From Paraflavitalea sp966211765 (lineage in GTDB: Bacteria > Bacteroidota > Bacteroidia > Chitinophagales > Chitinophagaceae): DNA of 64,000 nucleotides. Position 1 is the first letter of the stretch; each line of letters opens with the position of its first letter. Below the pieces are notes generated by a model. It searched no databases. It saw only the letters and a list, made by a program, of their open reading frames with translations, and had not been told where the DNA came from. The position numbers were made by a program, and so were the translations under genes. Shown one piece after another: positions 16,894 through 26,526 of this stretch. The stretch is taken from the NCBI GenBank assembly GCA_966211765.1, contig CBIHOV010000002.1:248001-312000 (forward strand). The letters run 5' to 3'.

Positions 16894-19800
16894 CTATCTT
16901 ATTATCGTAACCGATCCATTCATTTGTGCACGGCCATTCCTGGGGTTGATGATCCAGTAATAAGTACCTATCGGCAATGGATTGCCATTCACCGTACCGT
17001 CCCACTCCCTGCCATAGCCAATGGAATTGAATACGCGCTGTCCATAGCGGTTGTAGACATCCACGGTACAGCCCGGGTAAGACTCCAGGTACAATATTTT
17101 CCAGGTATCGTTGATCTTATCGCCATTGGGCGTAAACGTATTGGGCACGATGAGGTTCTTGAGCACCTGTACAAACACGGCATCGCTATCAGAACAACCA
17201 TCGCCCGTTACAACGGTGAGCGTGTAAGTAATATCCTCCACGGGACTTACCCTGGGGGTGGCTTTGGTGTGATCATCCAGGGCCACGTTGGGCGTCCATA
17301 GGTAACGCAGGCCTGTACCGGTGGACTGTCCGTTCAAGACCGCAAAGCCACCTTCCAGCACACCTTTATCAGGACCAGCATTAACTACCGGCGTGGGGTT
17401 TACGCGTATTGTTTGGTCACTGGAGTCGGTACAACCATTATCGGCTATAAAGTCGTACCGTAGGGTATGGAGACCGGGCTTTGCCGCTGCAGGGCTAAAA
17501 GTAATTCCATCGGCAGCCATACCCGGACCGCTGATGCTGCTTGTTCCGCTGAATCCGAATATTTCCCGGGCAGTTTGAATGGCGAATGGCTTCACCTCTT
17601 CACAAACGGCCTGTAAGGCGTTAAATTCCACTACAGGGCTTGCCTTGAGGGTAAGCACCTGCACATCTGTTTTGAAGCAAATTTCGCCAGAATAAGCTAT
17701 ATAACGCACCTGGTGGTTGCGGGTAGCAGGTGCGCCAAAGTCGGGATATTTGTGGGTGTAGGATTTCCCCTGTACCGGATCGTCATCTACTGTCTTGATC
17801 GTAGGATCATTGGCATAATCCCAATAGATCTCCACTTTCACCAATTTGCCGGATACCACCTCTGAATTATCCTGTATGAGCACTTGTTTATTGGCGCAAA
17901 GAGCCGCAGCATTATCCACCCTAAAAGCCCCCCTTCGAACATCACCGTTCACCGTTAAGGGATGGGAAATACTTTTGGTACAGCCATCCTTCGAAGTAAT
18001 GGCAAGGCTTACGGAATAATCACCGGCAGCACCATAATTGTATTGTGGATTGGCCTGGTTGGAAGTATTACCATTTCCAAAGTTCCAGAGATAACCAAAC
18101 TGGGCCTGGCTATTGTCGGCAATGGTGCTGGTACTGGTAAACTGAACTGCATCCAGCAGGCAGACTTCCGGCGAAGTAAAATCCGGCACGGGCATGGAAT
18201 GTATCACCACCTGTTGCGACACCAGCGGGCTCACACAACCCTTACTGCTTTCCACGACCAGACTGGCGGTATAAGAATTGGCATTGGCATAGGTTGTGAC
18301 CGGATCAGGCACAGCGGCTGTATTGCCGTTTCCAAACGACCATTGCCACCTGGCCAGTGTACCAACCTTGGGAGCGGAAGCATCGGTAAAACGCACCGGG
18401 GCACCTTCACAGGTAGGCGCAGCAAAAGTAAATGCAGCTACCGGCAGGGGGTGAACAATTGCCTGCCTCATGGCAGTATCAGATGGACAGCCTTTATCTG
18501 TGACTACGGACAGCTTGACCTCAAAGGTATCAGCTGCAGTATAGGTGAGTGTATTGTTCTGCTGAGCGGAGGCCTGTGCATTGCCAAAATCCCAATGCCA
18601 TTGGTTGACATTACCGCCCTTGCCATCGCTTTTATCGGTGAATTGGATAGGAGCCGCCAGGCATACTTCCCCACTCACCGTAAAATCTGCCCGGGGTTGG
18701 GGGTAAATGGTATTGACGGTTTTTACTTTACTGCCTACACATTGATTATTGGAAGTAACTGTCAGTTTTATATCGTACGGACCTACCCCGGTAAACTGGT
18801 GTACCGGGCTGCTCCCCGCAGCGGTGAGGCCGTCACCAAAATCCCACAGGTAAGTAAAGAGGTTTTGGGTACCATCTGCAATGGCTGAAAGGCTGCCAAA
18901 AGTAGCCGTACCTGCGGGCAGGCAAACTGTTCCCGGAAGACTGAAATCAACCGCTGGTTTTGGATGCACTGTAAGGGGTAATTCATACGCTTTGCTCTTG
19001 CATCCAAAAGTGGTTTCCGCTACCAGTCCAATGGTAAAATTTCCCGGGGCAGTATAAGCATGGGTAACGGGGTTTCCATTGGCCGCAACAACCGTTGAAT
19101 TGTCACCAAAGCTCCAGGTCCATTTTGACAGGGTTCCTCCCACCACGGTAGATTGATTGGTGAAGGTCATCAGGGAATCCTGGCAGTGAATCGGCGAGAT
19201 GGTAAAAAGAGCATCGGGTAATGCGGCCACTTCCACCATTTTTTTAACGGTATCTGACAGGCATCCGACATCTGTAATTCCCCAATGCGCCACCTCGTAC
19301 ATGCCGGCTGCCGCATAGCTATGTGTAACATCTTTGAGGGTACTGTTATTGCCATCCTTGAAATCCCAGAACCATTTAAAAACTTCGCGCCCCTGCCCAT
19401 CAATCCGGTCTGTAAAACTGACCGGGTCGCCGAGGCATTTTGCAGTGAAGGAAAAATCGGCTTTAGGACGCTCGAAAATCTCGAGGTCATAATCTATCTG
19501 CTGCTCGCCGTTGCAGCCATCGGCTGTTGGATTATTCGCCTTTATGATGATGGGGTATGTGCCCGGCGTAGCAATGGTGTATTGTTGGTTGAGTTTGTAG
19601 CGATACAAGGTGCGGCCATCTATTACCCAGGAGGAATCGGCGACCGGGTTCACAATGTTCACATCCGTAAATCCTGCAGTGTTGAGGGTGGGCCCAAAGA
19701 TCCATTTTATCTCGGTGGGCTGGTAAGGAAAAGTCATCGCCAAACGGAAGGGGGTGTTTTTACAACCTGCCGGAAAATTGACGACGCTGTATTCATTTTG

Positions 19801-21162
19801 GACAGACACGAATTGGTACAGATCCTTCAGGTTGCTGCCGGCGGAAAAACCGTAGGATTCTGTACGGCCAAATCCATAAGCGATCGCATTGAAAGGAGTA
19901 TCGCAGGTAATGGTATGCGTAGAGGGTCCGTTCACCTGGATCTGGGCATAAGCATAGGACGGGTCGGTGGGGTGCTGCACAAAACTGGTGGCATAGGAAA
20001 CCCCATCAATTTTAAAAGTATTGATGGCGGCAGGACTGTTCTTCACTACCGCATTGATGAAGTGGGCATTGTCGAGATTATTGATCAGCCGCATGGATGC
20101 CAGTGTAACCTTGTTGATGGTTTGTTCTACCGGGCTGAGGTAGATCATTTCAGGGTCTCCATTATTGGTTGGCTCTCCGCAACTCTGGGTTGTAAAATAC
20201 TGGGCCACCAGGATGGGCTTGTCCGATTCGATGACATGGGGTACGCCATCAGAAAACTGGTGGTAGAAATTATTGGTAAAACTGGCGGCAGGAATGATGA
20301 CTCCATCCTTCTTCACCACGGCTGCAGGATCGGGCCTGATGATGCGGTAAAAATTGAGTGGCCGTGTCAGGCTCGGAACCGTCAGGTATTTTTTGCCCCA
20401 GGTACTGGAGGGGTACATTTGTTGGAAGAGGTTGTCGGAAGAATTAACGCCTCCTGGTGCACATCCAATTCCAATACGACCACTGCCACAGAACACGGCA
20501 ATCTTTTTACACCCTGCTCCATTGTTCACCGACTTGATGGTGGAACCGGTAAGGTCAGTTTTGGCGAGCACATTGTACACCTGCCCTTTTTGCAAAGTGC
20601 GGGTATAGGTTTGTCCGGCCGTCATGGTACGCGTATCGGCGGAGGGGGTTATTTCAATATCGGTATTATCTTCTGTAGCCACTACAAAAAACCAGGAGTA
20701 AGAATTGGCATTCACATCGGCCTGGGCCTCCTGCTTGTAATTGACGGAATAATATTCCCGGCCGAGGGTGGCAACCGGCAAGCAGAGGGAAGCGCCGGAA
20801 ACAGAGGAGTAATAAATATGGGCATATACAACAACCGGTTTGAGCGAGGTAAGATGAATGCCCTTATCAAAAATGCCCTCATTGTCGAGAAAGGCCTGGG
20901 AAGGAATAGTGATCCTTGTGAGCTGATTAGCATTTACAACATAAGTCTGGGAAGTGCCTAGTCCGGGAAGTTCGAGGGTGGCTTCGGTATTGACATCTGA
21001 AGTAACATATACATCCATGCCCGGATAGGCGGTACGGTCGGCATACATCTGCTGGTGGTTGCCATAGCCCAACCAAAACTCTTTCCCTTTATTCGTAAAG
21101 TCTTGCGACCAGGATAAGGAGGTTAGACATATCAGGCAAATAAGCAGTGTAATTTTTCTCAT
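16894..21162 (-). CDS. giant PKD-repeat surface protein with gliding-motility-type C-terminal domain
   Basis: 1422 residues. A signal peptide (1-19) precedes an IgGFc-binding-protein-like domain (about 20-330, starting KEFWLGYGNHQQMY). Next come about six or seven PKD-type repeats (about 570-1200), each with a WDFG/WSFGDG-like core and a Cys pair, one more Ig-like segment, and a gliding motility-associated C-terminal domain (VPNTFTPNGDKINDTWKI, then VDVYNRYGQRVFNS). That domain marks type IX export and surface attachment. The SprF-like partner follows directly. The architecture suggests an adhesin for surfaces, polysaccharides or other cells, possibly in gliding; the ligand is not known. A long antisense reading frame (19285-20961) is a shadow. 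Confidence 0.93.
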   Translation of the reverse strand: MRKITLLICLICLTSLSWSQDFTNKGKEFWLGYGNHQQMYADRTAYPGMDVYVTSDVNTEATLELPGLGTSQTYVVNANQLTRITIPSQAFLDNEGIFDKGIHLTSLKPVVVYAHIYYSSVSGASLCLPVATLGREYYSVNYKQEAQADVNANSYSWFFVVATEDNTDIEITPSADTRTMTAGQTYTRTLQKGQVYNVLAKTDLTGSTIKSVNNGAGCKKIAVFCGSGRIGIGCAPGGVNSSDNLFQQMYPSSTWGKKYLTVPSLTRPLNFYRIIRPDPAAVVKKDGVIIPAASFTNNFYHQFSDGVPHVIESDKPILVAQYFTTQSCGEPTNNGDPEMIYLSPVEQTINKVTLASMRLINNLDNAHFINAVVKNSPAAINTFKIDGVSYATSFVQHPTDPSYAYAQIQVNGPSTHTITCDTPFNAIAYGFGRTESYGFSAGSNLKDLYQFVSVQNEYSVVNFPAGCKNTPFRLAMTFPYQPTEIKWIFGPTLNTAGFTDVNIVNPVADSSWVIDGRTLYRYKLNQQYTIATPGTYPIIIKANNPTADGCNGEQQIDYDLEIFERPKADFSFTAKCLGDPVSFTDRIDGQGREVFKWFWDFKDGNNSTLKDVTHSYAAAGMYEVAHWGITDVGCLSDTVKKMVEVAALPDALFTISPIHCQDSLMTFTNQSTVVGGTLSKWTWSFGDNSTVVAANGNPVTHAYTAPGNFTIGLVAETTFGCKSKAYELPLTVHPKPAVDFSLPGTVCLPAGTATFGSLSAIADGTQNLFTYLWDFGDGLTAAGSSPVHQFTGVGPYDIKLTVTSNNQCVGSKVKTVNTIYPQPRADFTVSGEVCLAAPIQFTDKSDGKGGNVNQWHWDFGNAQASAQQNNTLTYTAADTFEVKLSVVTDKGCPSDTAMRQAIVHPLPVAAFTFAAPTCEGAPVRFTDASAPKVGTLARWQWSFGNGNTAAVPDPVTTYANANSYTASLVVESSKGCVSPLVSQQVVIHSMPVPDFTSPEVCLLDAVQFTSTSTIADNSQAQFGYLWNFGNGNTSNQANPQYNYGAAGDYSVSLAITSKDGCTKSISHPLTVNGDVRRGAFRVDNAAALCANKQVLIQDNSEVVSGKLVKVEIYWDYANDPTIKTVDDDPVQGKSYTHKYPDFGAPATRNHQVRYIAYSGEICFKTDVQVLTLKASPVVEFNALQAVCEEVKPFAIQTAREIFGFSGTSSISGPGMAADGITFSPAAAKPGLHTLRYDFIADNGCTDSSDQTIRVNPTPVVNAGPDKGVLEGGFAVLNGQSTGTGLRYLWTPNVALDDHTKATPRVSPVEDITYTLTVVTGDGCSDSDAVFVQVLKNLIVPNTFTPNGDKINDTWKILYLESYPGCTVDVYNRYGQRVFNSIGYGREWDGTVNGNPLPIGTYYWIINPRNGRAQMNGSVTIIR

Positions 21163-21368
21163 GTAGTCCCCCCATTTTAGGAGGAAGGGTGTTATTGCAA
21201 TATAAGAAAATAACGGGTGGCTATAGTTGTTTTAACTGGGTATTTTGGGGTACCGCAATTTGCATAATAAATAATTCTACTTCGACAAAACTGATGGGAT
21301 TGGCAGAAATACCAACCCTCCATCCTAAACGGAGAAAGTCAATCACCCATTTCATTTCATGTGCTAGA

Positions 21369-22004
21369 TCAGTAACCTTCCTTCGATAAGATCATCCGGG
21401 CATTTTTGCCCTCACAGAAAAGCAGGTCCAAAATGGAGCAGTGTGGAACAAACCCCGTTCGATCTTCAAAAACCTGCCGGTAGACTACCGGATCGGGGAA
21501 GTTTTGCATAATAGATTTAGGTAATATTTGATTTCTCAGATCAAGCCATTTTGTCACATCATATACCGCCTGGTACGCTTTGGTGGTTTCCGTGAAAACC
21601 TCCATCCCCAATTTTTTGAGGGTCCATTCCCAGCAAGCCAGATTCCAGTCTACCAAAAAATTAACCTGCTTTTGAAACAGGGCTTCCAGTTCGTCCCGGT
21701 AAAATTCGAACCAGGGTGACCGGTTGTAACAGGACATGATGGTTTTCCATTGCTGGGATTGCCAGGGGTACCGGTTGGCAATCCGGACATCCTTCGTTAG
21801 CCTCCGTTGACTCCTCCCTTCCTCGAGCGGAATACTCAGGGTAACCGGCCCGCCGGCTCCCAAAATGATGCATCTGTTCCGAAAGCTCATTTTTTGCCAT
21901 GTCTCATATACGTCAAACTCAACATGTGAAATTTTATTTACTTTTTTATAGAAGGTACAAGGTGCAAAATATTGGCTTTCAATTATAACAGTATTCATAG
22001 ACAA
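21369..22004 (-). CDS. WbqC-like family protein
   Basis: 211 residues. The opening VIIESQYFAPCTFYKK is the family form of the nucleotide-sugar-pathway protein WbqC, and the middle VTLSIPLEEGRSQRRLTKDVRI followed by WQSQQWKTIMSCYNRSPWFEFY is the family core. In Bacteroidota such genes are often single housekeeping-like genes; the founding WbqC was found in an O-antigen cluster, but no sugar gene is near this copy, so the biochemical role is open. Confidence 0.88.
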   Translation of the reverse strand: MSMNTVIIESQYFAPCTFYKKVNKISHVEFDVYETWQKMSFRNRCIILGAGGPVTLSIPLEEGRSQRRLTKDVRIANRYPWQSQQWKTIMSCYNRSPWFEFYRDELEALFQKQVNFLVDWNLACWEWTLKKLGMEVFTETTKAYQAVYDVTKWLDLRNQILPKSIMQNFPDPVVYRQVFEDRTGFVPHCSILDLLFCEGKNARMILSKEGY

Positions 22005-22243
22005 ATAGTAATAGAGTCCGTTTATCAGGGTTTAATTTTTGCTGCAATGTGAACAACTTGTGCATGAATTATGTCCAACTAAAATTAAATATAATCTGCG
22101 ATAAAATGTTTGGAACTAACTCAATAAACAATAAATAGTAAGCTAAACAAATTAGGCATTGATATTGAATATCTTCACTCTTCAAGGCGCCCAAAATCTC
22201 TAAACTTTTTAGCAAAGATTCTCATAAATGTACAACCCCGTTT

Positions 22244-22272
22244 TTGGCAGGAAAAATTTATCCCCTACTTTG
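22244..22272 (+). promoter_or_regulatory. probable promoter of the LEA-like lipoprotein gene
   Basis: TTG (22244-22246) and TACTTTG (22266-22272) are 19 nt apart. The -7 element is one base short of TAnnTTTG, so the match is imperfect. The ATG at 22291 follows by 18 nt. Confidence 0.4.
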
Positions 22273-22290
22273 TGTCCACAAAAAATAGAC

Positions 22291-22740
22291 ATGAAAAAAA
22301 CGCTTCTAATAGGCCTCCTACCGATCCTGCTCATAGCCTGCGCCAAGCCAACCGGGTTCGATTACCTGGGCATCCGGAACATTAAAGTGGTCAAATTTGG
22401 AATGAAGGAATCGACCGTTGCCGCCGAAGTTGGGTACTATAATCCCAACAAATACCCAGTAACGATGAAGCGGGCCGAGGTGGATGTTTATGTCAACAAC
22501 AACTATTTTGGGCATAGTTTGCTCGACTCAACCATCAAGATCCCGAGGAAGGATACCTTCTATTTACCGGTGATTTTGACTGTCAATATGTCAACAACTG
22601 CAATGAGTTTGATCCAAACTTTTGGGGGTGGACAGGATGAAGTGCTCATCAAATTGGATGGAAAAGCCAGGATCGGCCGGGGCGGAATTTTCATTAATTA
22701 CCCAATAAAGTATGAAGGGAAGCAAAAACTGCAGTTTTAG
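22291..22740 (+). CDS. LEA type 2 (water-stress-like) lipoprotein
   Basis: 149 residues from the ATG at 22291, chosen because it opens a lipoprotein signal (MKKTLLIGLLPILLIAC, Cys17); a start at 22228 would bury that signal. The rest has the LEA_2/WHy pattern: VKFGMKESTVAAEVGYYNPNKYPVTMKRAEVDVYVN, with the family NPN motif and alternating beta strands ending in a short basic tail. The family forms a small Ig-like fold in the periplasm and is linked with stress tolerance, but its biochemical role is not established. No clear terminator follows; the gene runs into the satellite region. Confidence 0.82.
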   Translation: MKKTLLIGLLPILLIACAKPTGFDYLGIRNIKVVKFGMKESTVAAEVGYYNPNKYPVTMKRAEVDVYVNNNYFGHSLLDSTIKIPRKDTFYLPVILTVNMSTTAMSLIQTFGGGQDEVLIKLDGKARIGRGGIFINYPIKYEGKQKLQF

Positions 22741-22754
22741 GATTTGCAGTTAAA

Positions 22755-25700
22755 GGTCTAAAAAGACGTAAATAAAGAGGTTTATATGGGCCCTAAAACA
22801 AGTCACATTAGACGTACTCAACAGCTCAGATACGTCACGCAATTTTTCGGACAGCCAAATTTTGTCCCAGCCAGGCGCCCCCTTTTTGACTAAGATATCT
22901 CTATAAAAAACATATTCTTAGAAATTGGAATGAGCCATTTTACTAAAAGTGGCCCATTTTTAATGCTTACCAATTTGCCGGTTTGAGGCAAAAAGAGTGG
23001 TAAAAAAAGCGAGTGGCGAAGAAAACGGGGCATGCAATGACGGTCATTTTTGACCTCTCCAAATAATCAGATCTGCCCAAATTGTGAAATTTGGGGTCAT
23101 TAAGAAAGGCCGATCCGAAGGTCAATTTTGCCTCAATAATTATTCAGCTATAGACACTCACTGCAAGTCGTTTGGGGATGAAAAAAACCAGAAAGCTGAT
23201 TTCCTCAATTTGGAAGGATTGCCAGACAAGGGCATTTTTGACTTATATGGTCTGCGAAAAAAAGTGCCCGGGAAAGGCTATTTTGACCAACTCCTGGAGG
23301 CACTAAAAAGGCCACTCCAGCCTACTACTCACCATTTACTCCATTTGTACATCGGCCATTGAAGGTCAATTTTGACATTCCTCAGCGTCAAATAAAGTGC
23401 TGATATTGTCGAAAGTTTGATGGTTTGAAAGCATGAATAAGGAGGGCAATAATGACTTAGTCAGGAAGTTTCAGTCCGGTCATTTTTGACGATTTACAAG
23501 ACACTCCTATTGGCTTAAAACTTTCGACAGGGGGTAATGCCGGCCCCTTTGAAAGCACACAAAAAAGGTCATATTTGACATTGCCTTAAGGTTTGCGTAG
23601 AGAAGATCCTGGTTCGATTATTTTGCTACAAGCGAAGGATAAGGGCTTCAAATAGCCTGGCAGGTGGGGCAATTTAGACCTATTGAAGAAGGGCTTTGAA
23701 GGTCATTTTTGACAGCATTGTTTCGTTAATCCGGAAGCGGGCAGAGGGATATTCTCCCAGGTTTCGATTTTAAACAGCCTCTGAAAGAGCGCTCACGGAA
23801 GGGCAATTTTGACCTGCAGCCAGTGAATTATAGTGGTCAATTTTGTCCCTTTCTATGAGTAATAAATGCGCTTAAAACCTTGCGGCCTTAGGGCAATTAT
23901 GACTTCCAGGCCCCTTGGCTTGAAGGTCATTTTTGACAGCAGTAACTGGACTTCCCAGCGTAAATCGATTTGCCTTTTCCTGGTGTACGGCAAGGATAAG
24001 GGGTTTGAAGAAGTCGGCCCGGAGAGGCAATTTTGACTCACCAAGGAGAAGGCCAGACAAGTCAATTTGGACCTCTTTCAGATATATAAGATCTGCCTGA
24101 AAGTCTCCGGTCTTAAGGTGTTTTTTGTTTCAGGGGGGGCCCGGAAGGTCATTTTTGACAGTAGTTGGAGGCAGCTCGAAGGCGATTCTCTCCCATTTTT
24201 CCTGGTATTCGAACGAGGAGAAGGGCTTTAATAAGCCGGCCCAGAGGGACAATTTTGACCTGAGAATCAGTAAATTAACCAGGTCAATTTGGACGTCTTT
24301 TAGGAGGCGAAAATCTGCTTTTAACCCTCCGGTCTTAGGGTACTTTTAGTCGCGTAGGACCATCCCAAAAGGTCATTTTTGACAGCGGCAGCTGGCTGGC
24401 CAGGGCAAAATCCCTTACCCTTTTTCCTGGAAAATAGCATGGATAAAGGCTTCAAGAAGCTGGCCCGGTGGGACGATTTTGACCAACAGAGAGGCTATCA
24501 GGAAAGGTCATATTTGACACCTTTTTGCGAGAGGAAATCTACTTTAAAGTCTCCGGTCTTAAGGCTATTTTGACTTTCGGTGGAAGCCTGGTGAGGTCAT
24601 TTTTGACGGCCAAAATGGTATGCGCAGAGCAAAATTTTTACTTTTATTTCTGGTATAGGCTAAGGATAAAGGGTTTAAGGGGCGATCCGGAAGGTTAATT
24701 TCACGGTTGAATCCCTGGTTCAAACACGTCATTTGTGCCCTTTTTCAGGGACAGATAATCTACCCAAAAACCTCCCGCCCCGGGCAATTATGACCGCCCA
24801 GAGGGCTTACCTTTAGGCATCTTTAACCAGCTCTGCCAGGGCTGATTGGAGCTAGCACTACCCCATTTCTTCAGGATTTGTAGTCAGGAAAAGCTCCTTA
24901 ATAGCCACGCCCAAAGGACATCTTTGACCCAATTAGTGGCGCCATAAACAAGGTCAATTAAGCCCTTTTTCGGGTAAGGGAAATCTACCTGCAAACCTTC
25001 CCCCCTTCTGACTATTAGGACTACCCAGGAGACGTATGTATAGGTCATATTTGACAGTCTACCAAGGCTATTTTGGGCCTGTTACTCGCTATTTTGAAGG
25101 GTTTTCAAACCTCTGGCGCCTCCCAATAAACCTCATGAAGGGGTATTTTACACCTACTAATTGTGCTTAAAAACAGGTCAATTACGTCCTGTTTGAAGGA
25201 AGGGAAAATTGCCCCAGGACCTCCGCTCTTTCAGGCAATTTTGACCGCCCGAAAGTCGTTTTATATAGGGAATATTTGACCAATCCGCCCAAGGCTGTTT
25301 GGGAGTCTATTCCCCTATTCTCACAAGAATTCGAGAACTTTTGGACCTCCTCCTAACTTCTGGTGAAGGGCATTTTTGCCCCAGTCAGTGGCCCCTTAAA
25401 CTAAGTCAATTACGTCCTGTTTGAAAGAAGATAAATTCGCCAGGAAACCTTGCCGCTTCCGGGCATTTATGACTGCTCCAAAAGGCGCCCTTTATAAGGC
25501 ATCTTTGACCAGTAGCGCCACGGCTGTTAAGAGGAAATTTCGTCAGGATCTGCTGACAGGAGCGATGCAATATATTCCCTTCGCCGACGGGCATCTTTGC
25601 CCCAGGCATCAGCGTTTTAAAACAAGTCAATTAAGACCTTAAAAAAGAGGGAAAAACTCGCCTGTGAATCTTCCTGCCCGGGCGATTAGCGCTGCGAAAA

Positions 25701-25998
25701 GGGCTGAGTCATTTGGGACATGTTTGACCCAGGCGAGACGAGCCTGTTTGGGGGTCAGTTCTACTCCATTCTAGCTGGATCTATTGATGTATAGAACCCC
25801 TAAACACGGCCTCCTCAGAAGGACATCTTTGACCCATATTTCAGGAGCATAAAACAGGTCAATTACGTCCTGACTGAAGGAAGCTTAAATCATGCGTGGC
25901 GCCTTTTGGATTCGGTCAACTATGACTCCGCGGATAGTACATTTTAAAGGGCATCTATGACCACTTTTAAGTCCCTTTCGATGAGTCAATTATGCCGT
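22755..25998. repeat. diverged tandem satellite, unit about 224 bp, carrying GGTCA-n4-TGACC palindromes
   Basis: No gene was found in this 3.2 kb. The exact 13-mer GGTCATTTTTGAC occurs at 23042, 23478, 23701, 23925, 24147, 24371 and 24595; the last six are 223, 224, 222, 224 and 224 bp apart. Each unit holds about four palindrome-like sites: GGTCATTTTTGACAG at +0, GGGCAATTTTGACC near +100, GGTCAATTTGGACC near +135 and GGGCAATTATGACTT near +190. Flanks between sites are much less alike, apart from stretches such as TTTTTCCTGG and TCTCCGGTCTTA. From about 24800 the units continue with changed sites (GGGCATCTTTGACC, ACAGGTCAATTACGTCCTG) and comparable spacing to about 25998. Roughly 13 units are present. 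The unit length is not a multiple of three, so it is not a coding repeat. Confidence 0.85.
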
Positions 25999-26071
25999 CA
26001 TTCTTAATGCCAAAAATCGCCGGGAAACCTATTTAATTTATCCATTTTTCGAAGGTAGACAGGCCTATTTT

Positions 26072-26100
26072 TTGTAAATTGTAGAAGGCTGAATTTACAA
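26072..26100. other. AT-rich inverted repeat at the end of the satellite
   Basis: The 9-nt arms TTGTAAATT (26072-26080) and AATTTACAA (26092-26100) surround an 11-nt loop. It lies between the satellite and the 11-bp array. Apart from it, 25999-26222 shows nothing recognisable. Confidence 0.4.
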
Positions 26101-26222
26101 GATTTACCATGACTAATGAGCAAGACCATACAACCTGCATTTCGATCAAACCCGCTCCAGCGGCTAGTTTGCCAATCAAAAACAATATAAACCCGCATTG
26201 GGCCTGCATTTGACCCCCGAAG

Positions 26223-26376
26223 TCTTACTATTGTCTTACTATTGCCTTACTTCTGTCTTACTATTGTCTTACTTCTTCTATGGGAGTCCTATAAGGGTGC
26301 TATAAGAGTGCTATGGGGATGCTATGGGAGAGATATGAGCGGGATATGACAAGGATATGGGTAGAATATGAATAAC
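26223..26376. repeat. compound minisatellite, 14 units of exactly 11 bp
   Basis: Five units of the form YCTTACTWYTG (26223-26277) are followed without a phase break by nine units of the form MTATRRGRGNG (26278-26376). All 14 units are 11 bp, 154 bp in total. The first block is pyrimidine-rich and the second purine-rich on the plus strand. Units differ by point changes only; no indel was seen. Confidence 0.9.
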
Positions 26377-26464
26377 CTGGCCTTTAGGAGGCATTGGGAG
26401 CCCAAAAGACTATCTCCAGGGCTGGTGGGTTACCAGGCAAGGGGCCGGCCAGGGCACAAAAAAA

Positions 26465-26491
26465 CGACCATTTTCAACTGGAAAATGGTCG
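26465..26491 (-). terminator. intrinsic terminator of the metal-binding protein gene
   Basis: A 10-bp stem (26465-26474 with 26482-26491), 35 nt past the stop codon on the minus strand, followed there by a T-rich run. Confidence 0.85.
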
Positions 26492-26526
26492 CTCCAACCT
26501 ATTGATCAGGTCATTTAATACTGTTG

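Noticed and set aside
19285..20961. A 558-codon plus-strand reading frame
   Set aside because: It lies wholly antisense to the PKD adhesin gene, whose domains are clear; no signal, domain or start site supports the antisense frame.
23084..25642. Several reading frames of 60-95 codons in the satellite region (for example 23084-23362, 24125-24349, 24379-24573), two of which look alike in translation
   Set aside because: The likeness comes from the repeat unit. The unit length is not divisible by three, so the frame is lost from unit to unit, and no start signal or family motif is visible.
22755..25998. CRISPR array or integron attC sites
   Set aside because: The repeated sites are only about 14 bp, spaced irregularly (35-100 bp), with flanks that also repeat. 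There are no cas genes, no integrase and no cassette genes.
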